Positions 11,692 to 23,340 of a stretch of DNA of 64,000 nt are shown here, piece after piece. Origin of the DNA: Adineta vaga (Eukaryota; Rotifera); contig CP075492.1 of NCBI GenBank assembly GCA_021613535.1, forward strand, positions 19,344,001-19,408,000. The letters are read 5' to 3'. The notes beneath the pieces were generated by a model. The model had not been told where the DNA came from, did not search any database, and was given only the letters and a program-made list of their open reading frames with translations. The stretch's first letter is position 1; the number at the start of each line of letters is the position of its first letter. Position numbers and translations under genes: made by a program.

Positions 11692-13327
11692 ATATTCAAG
11701 TTTATTAAATCAAAATGACTTGAGGGACAGCCTGTATTCAGTAAATTATTTATACTAGTTCTCTTTTATTTTTTTCCGATTATTTTGATATTATTTGTAT
11801 TTTGTTCAAGGGAATACGGAAAGATGTGCGAGAGTATTAAGGGAGTACTAAGGAAGAATATGAAAGTATGGGAAGTACAGAAGTCTCGCTTTTCTCTCTA
11901 AATTCCACTTCATTTTCACAATATGTTTCCAAATATTGTGCATTTCTTCTCAGAAATCTAATATTATTCAAGTGAATCCAAAATAGGCATGTATGGAACT
12001 CGGGTACAGACCAGGAGACCTGAGTTCAATTATTATCGATATCTAAATATAAGACATAATCATGCATAAGACTCAGAAACGACCGAATCTGGGAATAAAT
12101 CGAGAATACTAGGTTTAATACGTACCTAATATGGACCAAAGTGAATGACTGAAAGAACTTGAGAAGTTTGAAAAGGGTGCATGCCTAATCCAAATGATTC
12201 TATACGTCATAATATATTCACTTTAATTTTTATTTATTAAAGGTGAAATCGATCTTATGACTCGGATAAATAAAAGGTAATATTTTGATTCCCTGAGATT
12301 AAGAAAAGTACATCATGAATTCCGTCATTTTATTTCTGATGAAAATAAAACTAAGAACATATTTAACTTCTTTCGTTTCTTCTGCGAATTGAAAATTGAG
12401 ATTTTGCAAATAGAAAGTCGAAACCCTGCAAATATTCGCACACAAACAAAGAAAGTATTATTTTACACAATATTGGATATTTGTTGACGCCTGTTTTTAC
12501 AGATCTAATTAACTAACAAATGGCGCTCACCCTTTGGATTAGCTGGCCCTTTTCTGAAAGAATCGCAATTAGTGCTCAGGATACTCAAATACTTCTGATA
12601 AGAGCCACTGTGATGTAAACATCACTTAAGCTTCCACTCAAAGAACTTCTCTTCAATGAAACTGAGTTGCTTTATAGCAAAATTCTCAGTAAGAATTTAT
12701 TCTTTTAAGCATGAAACGAAGTTATTTTCAGTCTTGTCATAATTACAATAAGCAACGCATTCTAATTGCCAGTGAACACGCTTACGATAAGATAAGGATT
12801 TGCTATGGCTCTCGAATCAAATTTCTTGACTATTACCCAGAAAAATCTTCTACTCTTACTCATTGTACTTACATGCCTCTCAAACTAAAGCTTAGTCATT
12901 CGCTTGCCTCCTTTCAGTCGGCCACTCAAGACTAGCCACTGGGATGCATAGTCTCTTCTCTATTTTCTGCTTAATTAGAAGAGGATTCTTACCCATCTGA
13001 GAAATAGGCTGCTTACAGTGTCATAACTCGTAATCGCAGACTGACAAAATTTACATAACAGTGTATGGTTTTCGGTACAGATTCCATCCTCGCCATAGTT
13101 TTTCGGAAGATGATAATCTCTTGGGTTTGTTCGAGAAGATTCATCAATTAAGTTCCTTCCAACAATCGTTCAACCCATCTAAGATTCATGTAAAAGTATA
13201 ATTAGAAGTATAACTCTCCATATGAACGGCTAGCCGTTTCTATGAATACCACCAGTATCTCGTTCACTTTTGACACAGTTTTGAACCAAATAAATAAATT
13301 TTCTTTGATTTCCTCCTACTGTTAAAT
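11692..13327. other. gene-free region
   Basis: No supported gene. Contains the arm GGAAGTACAGAAGTCTCGC (11874 on), shared in inverted form with 7349-7376. Base composition is less AT-rich than the surroundings, consistent with old transposon sequence. Confidence 0.5.
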
Positions 13328-13916
13328 AAATGCGGAAACTTCGGATTTTATCCGAATGTTATGTGTACTTCAAAAATTATATCAGATAGAAGACATAATA
13401 AAGTCATACCGAAATATCACTATTTCCAATAACTCACAAATCGTTCGTCTGATCGGGCGCTTCTTCAAACTCAAATGAGGTATCATTGTCGCAATACTCC
13501 GTAGAAAATTTCATCAGAACTGTACCAATACTTCAGGAATTATCGTATCTATGAACGGATGAGCAGACGTACTAAACTGTTCAAGCAGTCCACTCAGCTT
13601 TCGTCATATGAAACAAATTACCTGGCTTATGCATATACCAACTATTTTCATCTTGTCGGCTACCATAAAACTTTACATAGGTCAACTTATTATCTTTACT
13701 ATTGTGCCAACACTTTATAAACGTTTCTGTAGACCTAGGAAGCCACCTGAGAAACTATGACGGCCTTATCTACGTGAAACATCTTGATTGACACTTCACC
13801 CAGGTTAACCCCGCCCTCATCGTCATCCACACTCCTTCCTCATGTTCCAACAAGTTCTCAACATTATTTCGTGCCTAGGAGACCATCATAGCAACTTTGA
13901 AAACTTTACCGATGAC

Positions 13917-14062
13917 AAGTAACGCTCGTCGTGCCGACTCACGTAACCCTCGACTGTGGATGACAAGCATTTTTAGCTTGTTCGAATAGCGATACTGATT
14001 CATCCAGCAGCTTATTTTACGAGAAAACGGCTCACATTTTTTTGCTTTAATACATGTTAACT
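13917..14062. repeat. dispersed repeat shared with 39766-39930
   Basis: The words AAGTAACGCTCGTCG, GCCGACTCAC and TAACCCTCGACTGTGGA occur in the same order here and at 39766 on, followed in both by ACGAGAAAACGGCT and then ATGTTAACTTTT. The two copies are clearly one family. Confidence 0.7.
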
Positions 14063-14097
14063 TTTGATAACAAACTATCAAATTTTTTGCAAAAACC

Positions 14098-14285
14098 TAT
14101 TTCACCCACCACAACACCCCCGCTCATGGTCTCACACCCAACCCATGATTTCAGCCACCATTCAGCTCTATCCCCCACTCATGATTTCACCCACCACCCA
14201 GCTCAACACCCCCACTCATGGTTTCACCCAACGCCCCCACCCACAGTTTCACCCAACACCCATCTGTATATCCCCACCCATGATT
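14098..14285. repeat. C-rich minisatellite, degenerate
   Basis: Imperfect repeats of about 45-50 nt built from CCCCCACTCATG.TTTCACCCACC; four to five units. Both long open frames through it are low-complexity by-products of the repeat. Confidence 0.65.
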
Positions 14286-15085
14286 TGAGGCGTCCTATCG
14301 CTAATTTTTTTTCGTTAACCCTTGACCTTTGATCTTGACACAAACCCACAAACAAACAAACAAATGATTTTTTTTCATATGACCCTCCTTACAGTCGTGG
14401 GAATAAAAGCACTTGGGTGAAATTTCACCCAGGTTCCTCAAATAACCCCTATGTATAGTTTCAACTCATGTTTCCAACATGTTCTCGACGCTATATTGTG
14501 TCTAGGAAACCACCATTTGAAGTTTGAAGATTCTACCTACCATAAAACCATCTGGGTGAAATTTCACCCAGATCACTTATATCGCCCACATTCACTCTTA
14601 GGACTTGAGGACACAAGGGTAATGCACATAAAGCCCAACAGACTGATATATCCTGTGAAAATGAAGAAAGAAAAACTTTGGCAAAAAATCCCTGTACTCC
14701 TCCTCAGGGATGGTCTGGCCAGTTTTCAGTATTTTTACGAGAACTCAAGTAATTCTTGACCGATCGGTCTGATCTTCGAACTCGACTGAGATATTAATGA
14801 GGCTAAACTATGTGGAAAATTTCAGCTCAATCGGACTCTCCTTTCGGATATTATCGGATTAACGGCCGGCCGGACGGACATACTGACCGATTTTAGTAGT
14901 GTACTCACTTTTTGAGTACACAAAAAAAGGATCTTCCCACCGACACACGGGAAGATCCTTTCTTGGTTTAGAAGAGAAAAAGTTTCGTACTAACCCATAG
15001 CTACGAAACCGTCCCTGCATTGATCTTCCTTGTGGTTTAGTGAAACGCTCGTTTTTAATGATCATATTACAGATTCCCTATTCAG

Positions 15086-15113
15086 CCACACCCACCCACA
15101 CCCTCACCCTCAA
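15086..15113. repeat. CCCACA-rich half-hairpin
   Basis: CACACCCACCCACACCCTCACCCTCAA without an obvious facing G-rich arm. Confidence 0.55.
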
Positions 15114-15733
15114 AACTAAAAAATTCACAAAGAATTTTTGATAAAATATCGAAAGGATAGTCGATGTAACTTATTCAATGATCACAAATCAATAATGCAA
15201 TTTAGGAATAATTCTCTTGTGAAGTGGAAATATGAATTCAAATGTATATGAACAACGATGTATGCATTAACTATTACATGCTGATATATATTTTCTTTTG
15301 AGAAAGAACGATAAAATTACTAATAATGATTTCTGATTTTTTCCTCTTTGGATGCTTTCGACATATAATGATTCATAACATAACATCGTCCAAATATTTG
15401 TTATTAAAATCATAACATTCTTACTCGTTGTGTGGGTATAATGTTGGTTCTTTCCATAAAAACATTATGTTACCTCATAAGATCACTCATTTACAACAAT
15501 TAGGAGTAATAGAAATTTTGCCTATGAGTCATAGTTTCTATGGAAAAATCATATAATTCAATATATATATGTGGAATTTGATGATATTTTGTGATGAGTG
15601 ACATTTCCATTTATGATATTTTTGTTTCGAAAGAAATCACTGTGTAAATGTTATTTTTATGTCATTATCAAAACATTTTTATCTTGACATGAATAACAAA
15701 TTTCAGTGCATCCACCTCTGACGTAACTACCTT

Positions 15734-15763
15734 GGTTTTTCCCAATAACATTCATATATAAAG
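15734..15763 (+). promoter_or_regulatory. likely E2 promoter (GGTTTTTCCCAATA + TATATAAAG)
   Basis: TATATAAAG at 15755-15763 stands about 130 nt before the E2 start codon, with a GGTTTTTCCCAATA block just before it, also found at 6767. The distance leaves room for a 5' UTR with a short intron. Confidence 0.45.
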
Positions 15764-15892
15764 AGAATGCGACCATTTATATTGTTGTGAACAATCCGTT
15801 TTGGCATTGAAGAGAAGAACACAATTTTAAATCTGATCCCAATTATTTTAAACAAGTTTTTGCTTTTTAGATTATTTTCTTTTGCAATACAA

Positions 15893-16357
15893 ATGTCTTT
15901 TACAAAACGTCTTATTATTCATTATAATGAATTACAGAAAAATCCCGCTCCACTATGTTACGCAGAACCAGAAGATCCAATAAAAAATATGCTCCATTGG
16001 ATCGGTTGGATAGAAGGACCAGATGATACTCCATATTCAGGAGGAAAATTTCATTTAATCATTGATTTTTCATTTGAATTTCCTTTTAAACCACCAACTG
16101 TACGATTCATTACACAGATATTTCATCCAAATATTAGTTCAAATGGAGAAATTTGTTTAGATATTTTACATAGTCAATGGTCACCAGCATTGACTATACG
16201 AGGTCTTCTAATCTCATTATGTTCATTACTAGCAGATCCAAATCCAGAACATGGTCTAAATAAAGAAGCTCTAAAACTCTATCGAACAGATCGACAAATG
16301 TTTGATCAAATAGCAAATGAATGGACAAAGAAATATGCAACAGAAAATAAAGATTAA
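15893..16357 (+). CDS. ubiquitin-conjugating enzyme E2 (UBE2D/E-like)
   Basis: Takes ubiquitin from E1 as a thioester and hands it to substrates with E3 ligases, in cytosol or nucleus. 154 residues, a single UBC domain with no extension (class I), in one exon. HPN is at 78-80 and the active cysteine at 88 in GEICLDIL; the WSPALTI signature and the C-terminal helices follow. The frame is open 33 nt further upstream but without ATG, so the ATG at 15893 (MSFTKRLIIHYNELQ) is chosen; it matches the usual E2 N-terminus. The insert EPEDPIKNML between helix 1 and strand 1 is longer than in typical UBE2D. The relic at 3885-4373 is a broken relative. Confidence 0.9.
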   Translation: MSFTKRLIIHYNELQKNPAPLCYAEPEDPIKNMLHWIGWIEGPDDTPYSGGKFHLIIDFSFEFPFKPPTVRFITQIFHPNISSNGEICLDILHSQWSPALTIRGLLISLCSLLADPNPEHGLNKEALKLYRTDRQMFDQIANEWTKKYATENKD

Positions 16358-16838
16358 AAAAAAGAATTCTCTTTTCAGATATCTTCAAAGTCTTTACTGT
16401 AATAGTATTTTTTTTAACAATAAAAGTATTTTTTTCACTGAAGAATCGTGTATACTGATTCTAATTCTAATAAAGAATCGATCATTATTACATCAAACAT
16501 TGTGCTGCTTTTTGATCTTAATTAATCAAAAAACAAAAGAATAAGAGAAAAATATACGCAGAGTGAACTGATTCTAAGACATATACTCACATCTTCAGAA
16601 ACAAGATCATCATTTAATTAGGGTGGGTATGGATGTGGGTGTTAGTGTAAATGAAAGACACCCGTACCCACACCCTCAAGTTAGAGTGAAGATATATATG
16701 AACAACTCACAACGAACTATATAATTTGAACTCTTATTAAACATTTCAACAATATTAGATTTATTCGTCAAACTAGTTTGATTATCTAACTAAAAAAGAT
16801 CATATAGCAATGTCTATTGATTAGCTATGAGAAGTTGA
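16358..16838. other. spacer between convergent genes, with hairpin
   Basis: 3' regions of the E2 gene (plus) and the EF-hand gene (minus). Contains the well-formed TGTGGG-type hairpin at 16618-16683. Confidence 0.6.
16618..16683. repeat. TGTGGG-type hairpin, well preserved
   Basis: GGGTGGGTATGGATGTGGGTG and, after about 20 nt, CACCCGTACCCACACCCTCAAG. Confidence 0.8.
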
Positions 16839-17589
16839 TTAAAAAGCGTCACCACCACCACCACCACCGAATGTTTGAGTTAATTTATATACTATCGAAC
16901 ATAATCCCATTAAATCAACAAAATCAAGACGACCATTTTGATTTTTATCGACTAATAGAAATAATCCTTTTGCCAAATCTAAAGAGAATTCAATTGTTCT
17001 TTACATATAAATGCATTTGTATTCTTACACGGTGATACAAAACCAAGACCCATTTCTTGAAAATAGGTTTGAACATCTTCAATTGTGATTGTTCCATCTC
17101 CATTTCTATCAAATTTTTTGTATAATTCATACATCTTCTGAGCATCACTAAGTGTTGAAGCTGAATAGTCAATTATCAATAGAGCCTTTCGTGTTTTTCA
17201 AAATTCTTTTAACTCACCAATGTCGCCAAAAAAACCATTATCACCATTAGTCTGTTCATCTTGTAGAAGACCTGAAAACTGCTTATAGGTTTTGTATGCT
17301 GCTTGAATCATAGAGAGTGAATCATCTTCATCTTTGGATCCAGAAAACTAAATGAAACACGATTAGATTCGAAAAGATGCAACTTGTTTCAATCTACCAG
17401 GCCAAAAACGGATTCACCCACGGACATTAACTGTGAAGATTGACGAATCCGTTCTGCTTCTTGTCTTGTTTGATTTCGAAAGCCATTAATGAAATCATCC
17501 GCATTATTAATCCCTACCGCTTCTAGCATACTGAACAATGTTCCATTCTCTAACTGTTCACGACCGAAATTCAACAGATCCGTTAACAT
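16839..17589 (-). CDS. EF-hand calcium-binding protein
   Basis: Likely a cytosolic calcium sensor or buffer of 197 residues. Four exons on the complement with phase-matched borders: 17398-17589, 17218-17347, 17029-17160, 16839-16978; introns of 50-57 nt. The N-terminal half is helical without clear calcium loops (LLNFGREQLENGTLFSMLEA). The C-terminal half has two EF-hand loops, DRNGDGTITIED and DKNQNGRLDFVD, both ending in Asp where Glu is usual. The tail is a run of six Gly followed by DAF, encoded by an ACC/GGT microsatellite. The start is the first ATG of exon 1; an earlier exon cannot be excluded because CTTTAG precedes it. No signal peptide. I cannot name the family beyond EF-hand. Confidence 0.8.
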
Positions 17590-18063
17590 GTCTGATTCAA
17601 TCTAAAGAAATTCAATATGTATACAAAAAAAGAAGAAAAAAACTCATCGAAATCGGCAAGTGAAGAAAGAATCGATGATTTTTGACGCGTTGAAAACGTG
17701 TTCGCGTTTAAAAAAACATACACTCCTCCATCAACTCTTGAATTTTTTTTCGGACAAAATACCGAATTACACTTTCTCATTCTCAAGGTGTAACGTTTAT
17801 GTGTGTTTCTTAGTCGTTAATCCGTAGGCTTCTGTTTGCAAGCTGTGATAATTGTGATTTTAACTCAAAAACGAAGATCATCTGATGGCTTTGTCAAGTC
17901 AAACAATATTCAAAAAGGAATTAAAATCAGGGTGTGAGGATGTTGTTCTACCGCTTTAGACCCTCACCCTCAATTTCAAAATTTTTATAATGAGAATATT
18001 TCTAAGTTACATTTGTTTGCAAGCGAAAATCAGAAAAACTAATGACTAGTTTGCTACGAATCA
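17590..18063. other. spacer with hairpin
   Basis: Upstream region of the EF-hand gene and downstream region of the kelch relic. Contains the hairpin at 17930-17972; otherwise nothing. Confidence 0.5.
17930..17972. repeat. TGTGGG-type hairpin, degenerate
   Basis: AGGGTGTGAGGATG faces ACCCTCACCCTCAA after a short spacer. Confidence 0.6.
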
Positions 18064-19066
18064 TCAATATAATTCTGCACTATCTAAGACTGTACCATTC
18101 GCGTACGCTCCACCAGTTAATAAAATTCTTCCATCAATTAATAAAGAAGTTGCAAAACTATCCCGTCTGTCTATCATATTTCCAATATGTGTGCATAATC
18201 CTGTTAATATATCATACAATCCAACATTATCTGCACCTTTCTTGATCAATACTTGTTCATTAGTTAGTACAGATATTACATCCCAATATTGACCATAACA
18301 TATGTTTCCAACAGATGTCCATATATCTCTGGATGGATCATACAGTTCCATTTGAGAGGACACATGCAAAATGATCAAATCGCTCATAAGTCATATTACT
18401 CACAGGTGTCCACAGTTCTGTCAATGGATTATATATCTCCGCAGTATTTAGATAAACATTATTAACGTCTCCGCCAGTTACTAATACTCTTCCATCGTTC
18501 AAGACAGATGATGTATGCAACATTCGTGCAATGTTCATGTTAACAATACTAAATGGTCCTGAAAATAGTGACACAATTCTACTTCTTCATAGTGTTTTAG
18601 AATACAAGAAAAAAAAAGTAAATGTGTCGCTTTTCTTCCCCTTATTATTTTACAGTCTAAACAGAGGACTAGCCTATTTACCGCTTCGACATAAATTTGT
18701 TGCCATCGATGGCAAACACACTGCTTGTGATGAACAACAAGAATTTATAATGCATAATGATTCACTTGATGTACAGAGGCATATGTGATATTATCACACG
18801 GTTCTAGAATTGAACATTGAATGGCTGGAGCACAATAACTAATATCGTCCGATGAACGATAATTAAAACAGGGAGTGGGTGACATATAACAAGTGACATT
18901 ATTCATTAAACTTCTGTTACATTGTTATGGACAGTGCTGTAGTTTGATCTAAAGATCGATTGTTTTGAAAAGAAGAATGCCGAGAAAAATAAATCTGTTT
19001 ACCTTTTACAGATGAAAAACAGACAATTAACAATATGATCATAGTAAATCGAGTTACTTTCAACAT
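18064..19066 (-). pseudogene. secreted kelch-repeat protein, broken
   Basis: Layout on the complement: exon 1 (19003-19066) is a signal peptide (MLKVTRFTMIILLIVCFSSV) with donor GTAAAC. A cysteine-rich stretch follows (about 18690-18890; CYMSPTPC, CSILEPCDNITY, then after a frame change SLCIINSCCSSQAVCLPS). Kelch blades follow at 18064-18562 (MLHTSSVLNDGRVLVTGG, NTAEIYNPLTELW, DGRILLTGGAYANG). Lesions: a frameshift in the Cys-rich part, a stop after LSNGTV with loss of most of a blade, another frame change, and an end after SAELY, leaving about three blades where a propeller needs five to seven. Kelch propellers usually bind proteins. Decayed gene; the parent is not in this window. Confidence 0.7.
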
Positions 19067-20230
19067 AACCTATAGACAAAGTTATTTAGAATAAACACGT
19101 TCGTTATATGTTAATATGATGAAAATCAAAAAACAATATTTCTACGAATGAAATAAAATCTTCCGTTATAATTTTTATTTTGCGCATTTTCTCTCAATAA
19201 ACTAATGTCTTCATGTGATTTTTACTGAGGTAAAAACAATTGCTGTAACAAATATTTTTCGTTCCTTAATGGCACAAAACTGCAGTTTGTGATTTTTTGT
19301 TGGAATTCATCAAAATTATTCCAATGGTTTGTTTGTTTTCGTAGATTGTATTTGAATAGAGAGGAAGAAATGATTTTTCAACAAAAGAATTTTACATCAG
19401 TAACACTTTGTATTCAAACCGTAGAAAACAAATCTTATCGAAGTGTTTGTGTATAATATTAATCTTTTTCTTTACAATACAATAATTAATTAAAATATGA
19501 ATAATAAGATAAAAAAAAAAGATTTCAAAGATAATAAATACGATGACTATAGATATGATTAATATTTACAATTGTGATATCGTTAATAATGATATGATAT
19601 TTTCAGATAAACTATAGGACAATCAATCATTCGAAAATAAGATTATTTTAAGTATTGATGATAACATTGATTAAATTAATTTTATATTATTTTTGGTAAA
19701 GTTATGGAATAAAGATGAAGAAATTGTAAAAGTGAATATTTTGAAATAAATAAATGAAAAATATCAATGATATTCAGATATTTAAAACATTTAAATAAGA
19801 TTTCATTTGGTAAAATTTCGAATTTTGTTTTATAAAAAAAAGTTTATCATCATAAGAAAACAATATATTATTCTATTTTATCTTTAATCAATCTCCTATG
19901 TATTATCAGACTTATAATTATACTACATACAAATCTTTTTTCTATATAGTATTTAAAATAAATATTCAATTCTAAGATCAATAAACAACGTTACTCTGTA
20001 TTATAACTTTATCATTGTAAAAACCTATTTCTGATTGTTTAGATTATAAAGAATCAAAACTGTTATATTATAAATTGATTTTAGTATGTTTTATGAAAAA
20101 CAATTTTTATAAAATATTAATTTGTGTATTTTTGTTATAGTAAAGAAAGAATAGTTTTATTGAGAGAGAGATTTGTGAATGATCTTTTATTTAATTTATT
20201 AATAAAAAGAAAAGAAAAATCTTTCTTTTT
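19067..20230. other. AT-rich spacer
   Basis: Very AT-rich; no gene or repeat recognised. Lies between the kelch relic and the 3' end of the dehydrogenase. Confidence 0.6.
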
Positions 20231-20980
20231 TTAAATTTGTCCAGAACCACCATCAACAAAAAGTTCAATACCAGTAATATATGAACTATCATCTGATGCT
20301 AAAAATAGAACAGCTTTAGCAATTTCAATTGGTTGACCTGCTCGACCCATAACAGTGCCTGCTGCCAGTTTGTCGATGATGCCTTGTGAAATTTGTTTTG
20401 TATTAGTTATTTTATCAAAAAAAGGTGTTTCAATAGGACCTGGACTAACAGCATTAACACGAATTTTTCGATCTTTTAAATCTACACACCAACAACGTGC
20501 AAAAGAACGAACTGCTGCTTTACTTGAATAATAGATACTTCCTGCTGCTGATCCTTTAATTGAAACAACTGATGCATTAAGTATAATAGATGAACCATCT
20601 TTTAAAATAGGTAAAGCTTTTTGAACAGTAAAAAGAACACCTTTAACATTAATATTAAATATATCATCATAAAATTTTTCTGTTATTGAATCTAAACCCA
20701 TTGTTCCACCAATACCAGCATTAGCAAAGAGTATATCTAAATGACCTTTTTCTTCTTTAATTATTTTATAAACATTGTCAAGATCATCGAATTTCGATGA
20801 ATCAGCTTGAATTCCCGAAATATTTTGACCAATTTGTTTTACTGCTGAATCAAGTTTTTCTTTTTGACGACCAGTTATAAATACATAAGCACCTTCTGCA
20901 ACAAATTCTTGAGCAGTTGCTAAACCAATCCCTTCTGATCCACCAGTAATTAAAGCAATTTTTCCATCGAGTTTACCCAT
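20231..20980 (-). CDS. short-chain dehydrogenase/reductase (classical SDR)
   Basis: NAD(P)-dependent oxidoreductase of 249 residues, complete and without introns. Rossmann fold with the cofactor loop TGGSEGIG (12-19), NAG at 87-89, and the catalytic set N111, S137, Y150, K154 (YYSSK). PGPIET follows the catalytic region and the protein ends in FVDGGSGQI, typical of glucose-dehydrogenase/3-oxoacyl-reductase-like SDRs. ITGRQ after strand 2 favours NADPH (Arg after the acidic position is lost), an inference. The substrate cannot be told. The lack of introns and the bacterial-style C-terminus make horizontal transfer worth testing, since bdelloids carry many acquired genes. Confidence 0.92.
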   Translation of the reverse strand: MGKLDGKIALITGGSEGIGLATAQEFVAEGAYVFITGRQKEKLDSAVKQIGQNISGIQADSSKFDDLDNVYKIIKEEKGHLDILFANAGIGGTMGLDSITEKFYDDIFNINVKGVLFTVQKALPILKDGSSIILNASVVSIKGSAAGSIYYSSKAAVRSFARCWCVDLKDRKIRVNAVSPGPIETPFFDKITNTKQISQGIIDKLAAGTVMGRAGQPIEIAKAVLFLASDDSSYITGIELFVDGGSGQI

Positions 20981-21267
20981 ATTGAATTTCTATGTATATA
21001 TCAACGAATTCAAAACTGTTTATATAGTCATATACATTATTTTTGCTTGGTCATGATGATTATTATCTTTCAATCCACGTGTGAAAGGAAAGAAAGAAAA
21101 ATATCTCTATGAAAATATATTCTTCATGATCAGTCAATCGTATAATGTAAATGAAAAAGAAAATGATTGATTCAGATTCTTTCTAATTTTTATGACTTTC
21201 AGAACATTTTATATGATAAATTATTTAAGTTCATTTCATTTTTGTTTGTCCGTTTTTATTAGAAATT
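20981..21267. other. dehydrogenase 5' region
   Basis: AT-rich, no feature recognised. Confidence 0.5.
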
Positions 21268-21640
21268 GTTCAACAATATTGACCAATAGTTATTTTCATA
21301 AGAATATGATATTGGTTTATTAAGTCGTGCCCATTCTTTTTCGATTTCACGATATTTTATTGGTGGAATAAGATCATTCTCTCGCCATAAATCTGGTGAT
21401 ACTTCTTCAACATGTACCTTAAGAATAAAACAAAATCAATTTTATATTTCTTATTTCCCAATCATAACCTTTATCTTTAATAAATGATGCTATGACATTT
21501 TCATATTTTGCTGAGAATTATTTTTTTCTTTTATCATTCGGAAATTGTTTGGCAAGATGTTGAACAATTATTCGAATAAATTTATCTGTTGATTTACCAC
21601 CAACAAAAAATAAATCACTTTCCACAGGTATAAAAAGAAC
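21268..21640 (-). pseudogene. C-terminal exon remnants of an unrecognised gene
   Basis: Three coding-like stretches on the complement. The last (about 21268-21420) begins after a plausible acceptor TTCTTAAG and reads VHVEEVSPDLWRENDLIP then KYREIEKEWARLNKP to a stop at NNF. Upstream are KYENVIASFIKDKGYDWE and ESDLFFVGGKSTDKF, in different frames, with no clean donor sites between them. Codon patterns look like real protein. No domain recognised. It may be the end of a decayed gene or a real gene whose splicing I cannot resolve. Confidence 0.35.
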
Positions 21641-22091
21641 GATAACATAAAATGCTATGATCTGTATATAAAGTTGTTACACGTTCTGAAAGTGTTGCTT
21701 TGTCCAATGAAGAAAAAGCACATGGTGAATGAAAAATTCAATGTAATTCTATATCATTTGATTCTTTCTTTCTTTCTTTCTATATGTGCTCCGTCATTGT
21801 GATAATGTATATATTTAATCGAAACAAAAGAAAAACGTTTTGTCATTATCTTTTTTGATAAATAAATCAAATTTGAATTTTCGATGTTTTATATCATTTG
21901 ACAATTTATTTCTGTAATTTATCTTTAAAAACAATAATAAATATAGATATATGAACAGAAGATTTTAATAGAGAATAATGAAAGTCAATCAAAAGAATTC
22001 ATTTTTGATGCGATTAAATATGAAAAATTATTATATGAAGAAATATTACCTTGTCTTTTATGTGAATATTCAAATTTTTTGGATTGTATTT

Positions 22092-22138
22092 CTTGAGGGT
22101 GTGAGTGTTATTTCAATTTAATCCACTCACATCCTCTA
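22092..22138. repeat. TGTGGG-type hairpin, degenerate
   Basis: CTTGAGGGTGTGAGTG faces CACTCACATCCTCTAAA. Confidence 0.6.
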
Positions 22139-22759
22139 AATGTGTGGATATTGTGAGTATAAGTGTAAAGTTTTGCAATTATATTTTAAGAATCTTCATT
22201 GTTATAATTAATATAGTTATTCAATCAGACTAATATAGTCACATTTTGAATATCAATACATCGATGTTCATGTGTTCTTTGGGAATTGCAAATATTTCTT
22301 TATAATTCTTCTACTTGTGCTGAAAAAGAATTTATATCAACGGACATTTTTGTTGATTGAAAAGAAAAAATATAAGAAGAACATCCGCACTATTCGTATT
22401 ATTTCAATGAATCAATAAAAAAAAGAAAGAAAGTTACCATCAAATATTATACAAAAAACTAACAATGAAATGATTATGTTCTATTGTAGTTTGAAAGAAC
22501 AAAACATATTGTGAAGTTATGTTCTCAGAATAAAGATGTAGCGGGTATAAGGTACACTTACGACTAGGATAGAGATGATAGTTATGTCCGCGAAGTTAAT
22601 ATCTGTTTGTGAACTATATCAATAATTTTCTATAACTACGCGAAAAGATATTTTTTTTGATTGATAGATCTGAAATTACTAATCTCTGATATACATAATG
22701 AGACATCTACCAAGCACAGATATAGAATTTTCAAGTGAGTTCTATAATGATAATGATAC

Positions 22760-22828
22760 AAGGGGAGAAAAGCGAGAATTCCCTACTTCCACGATACTTC
22801 GATTAACGGAAGTCTCGCCTTTTCTCCC
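22760..22828. repeat. short inverted-repeat element (GAGAAAAGCGAGA family)
   Basis: GGGGAGAAAAGCGAGAATTCC at the left and GGAAGTCTCGCCTTTTCTCCC at the right form an imperfect stem of about 20 bp. Related single arms stand at 7349-7376 and 11873-11905. Confidence 0.5.
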
Positions 22829-23340
22829 TTGAGTGAATCGTAAGTTTTCTGTACAATTGAGGAAAAAAAATGAAAGTACTCCGAGAGAAAATTTGATTCG
22901 TACATTTTGTTCCTTATCATTCACTGACTCTGTAGTAAAAATTTCCGCGCTACCCGACTCGTCCTTGCGGAGATATTCGAGCATCAAGTTCGGGTTTTTC
23001 AACAAAAATTATTTCAAAAGAAAATGCGCCGCATATGCGTTGAAAGCCCATATATGTTTTCTATAAACAATGTTTTTTCTTGTTGTAGATTTCATCTAGA
23101 GAACTTATACCGCTCCGGCACAAAGCTACGGCTCTTGAAAATTTAAAAAGAAGCCTTAAATTTTGATATAGTGACAAAAAGCGTATTAATTAAGACTTTA
23201 GTCCTAAGGTCTGATGATCTGCCAGAAATAGCTTCCGAATAGCCCAAAAAGAAATAAATGCGACCCAGCACGTGCTCATGAGTCGAAAGGTCTATGATAG
23301 TAATGCTTTCCATGGAAATCAGCTTAAAAATATATAAGAA

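Larger units (their letters stand above)
13328..14925. repeat. dispersed element, copy 1
   Basis: The left part (aaatgcggaaacttc.gattttatccga, 13328 on) and the right part (ctcagggatggtc to gagtacac, about 14700-14921) both match the block at 33315-34260. Between them are internally duplicated segments: the stretch starting catgttccaacaagttctc at about 13838 recurs in altered form at about 14466, and cacccaggtt occurs at about 13798 and 14427. No transposase is visible. The right end has a small hairpin GTACTCA...TGAGTAC (14901-14919). Confidence 0.6.
14926..15892. other. spacer and E2 5' region
   Basis: Holds a perfect 10-bp stem (GGATCTTCCC 14929-14938 with GGGAAGATCC 14949-14958), a single CCCACA-rich arm at 15086-15113, AT-rich sequence, and the E2 promoter block. 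A polypyrimidine-AG at about 15870 may end a 5' UTR intron of the E2 gene. Confidence 0.5.
21641..23340. other. gene-poor region with inverted element
   Basis: Contains a CTTT microsatellite (about 21768-21781), a degenerate hairpin (22092-22138) and an inverted element at 22760-22828 (GGGAGAAAAGCGAGA facing TCTCGCCTTTTCTCCC). No gene. Confidence 0.5.

Noticed and set aside
12711-12935. 74-codon plus-strand frame
   Set aside because: No recognisable domain, no splice context, and old repeat DNA on both sides.
14054-14332. Open frames rich in Pro/His/Thr
   Set aside because: Both overlapping frames come from the C-rich minisatellite; composition is explained by the repeat.
14901-14919. Helitron 3' end (hairpin plus CTRR)
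   Set aside because: Copy 1 lacks the terminal CTRR after the hairpin and no Rep/helicase is present; only copy 2 has CTAG. Insufficient.
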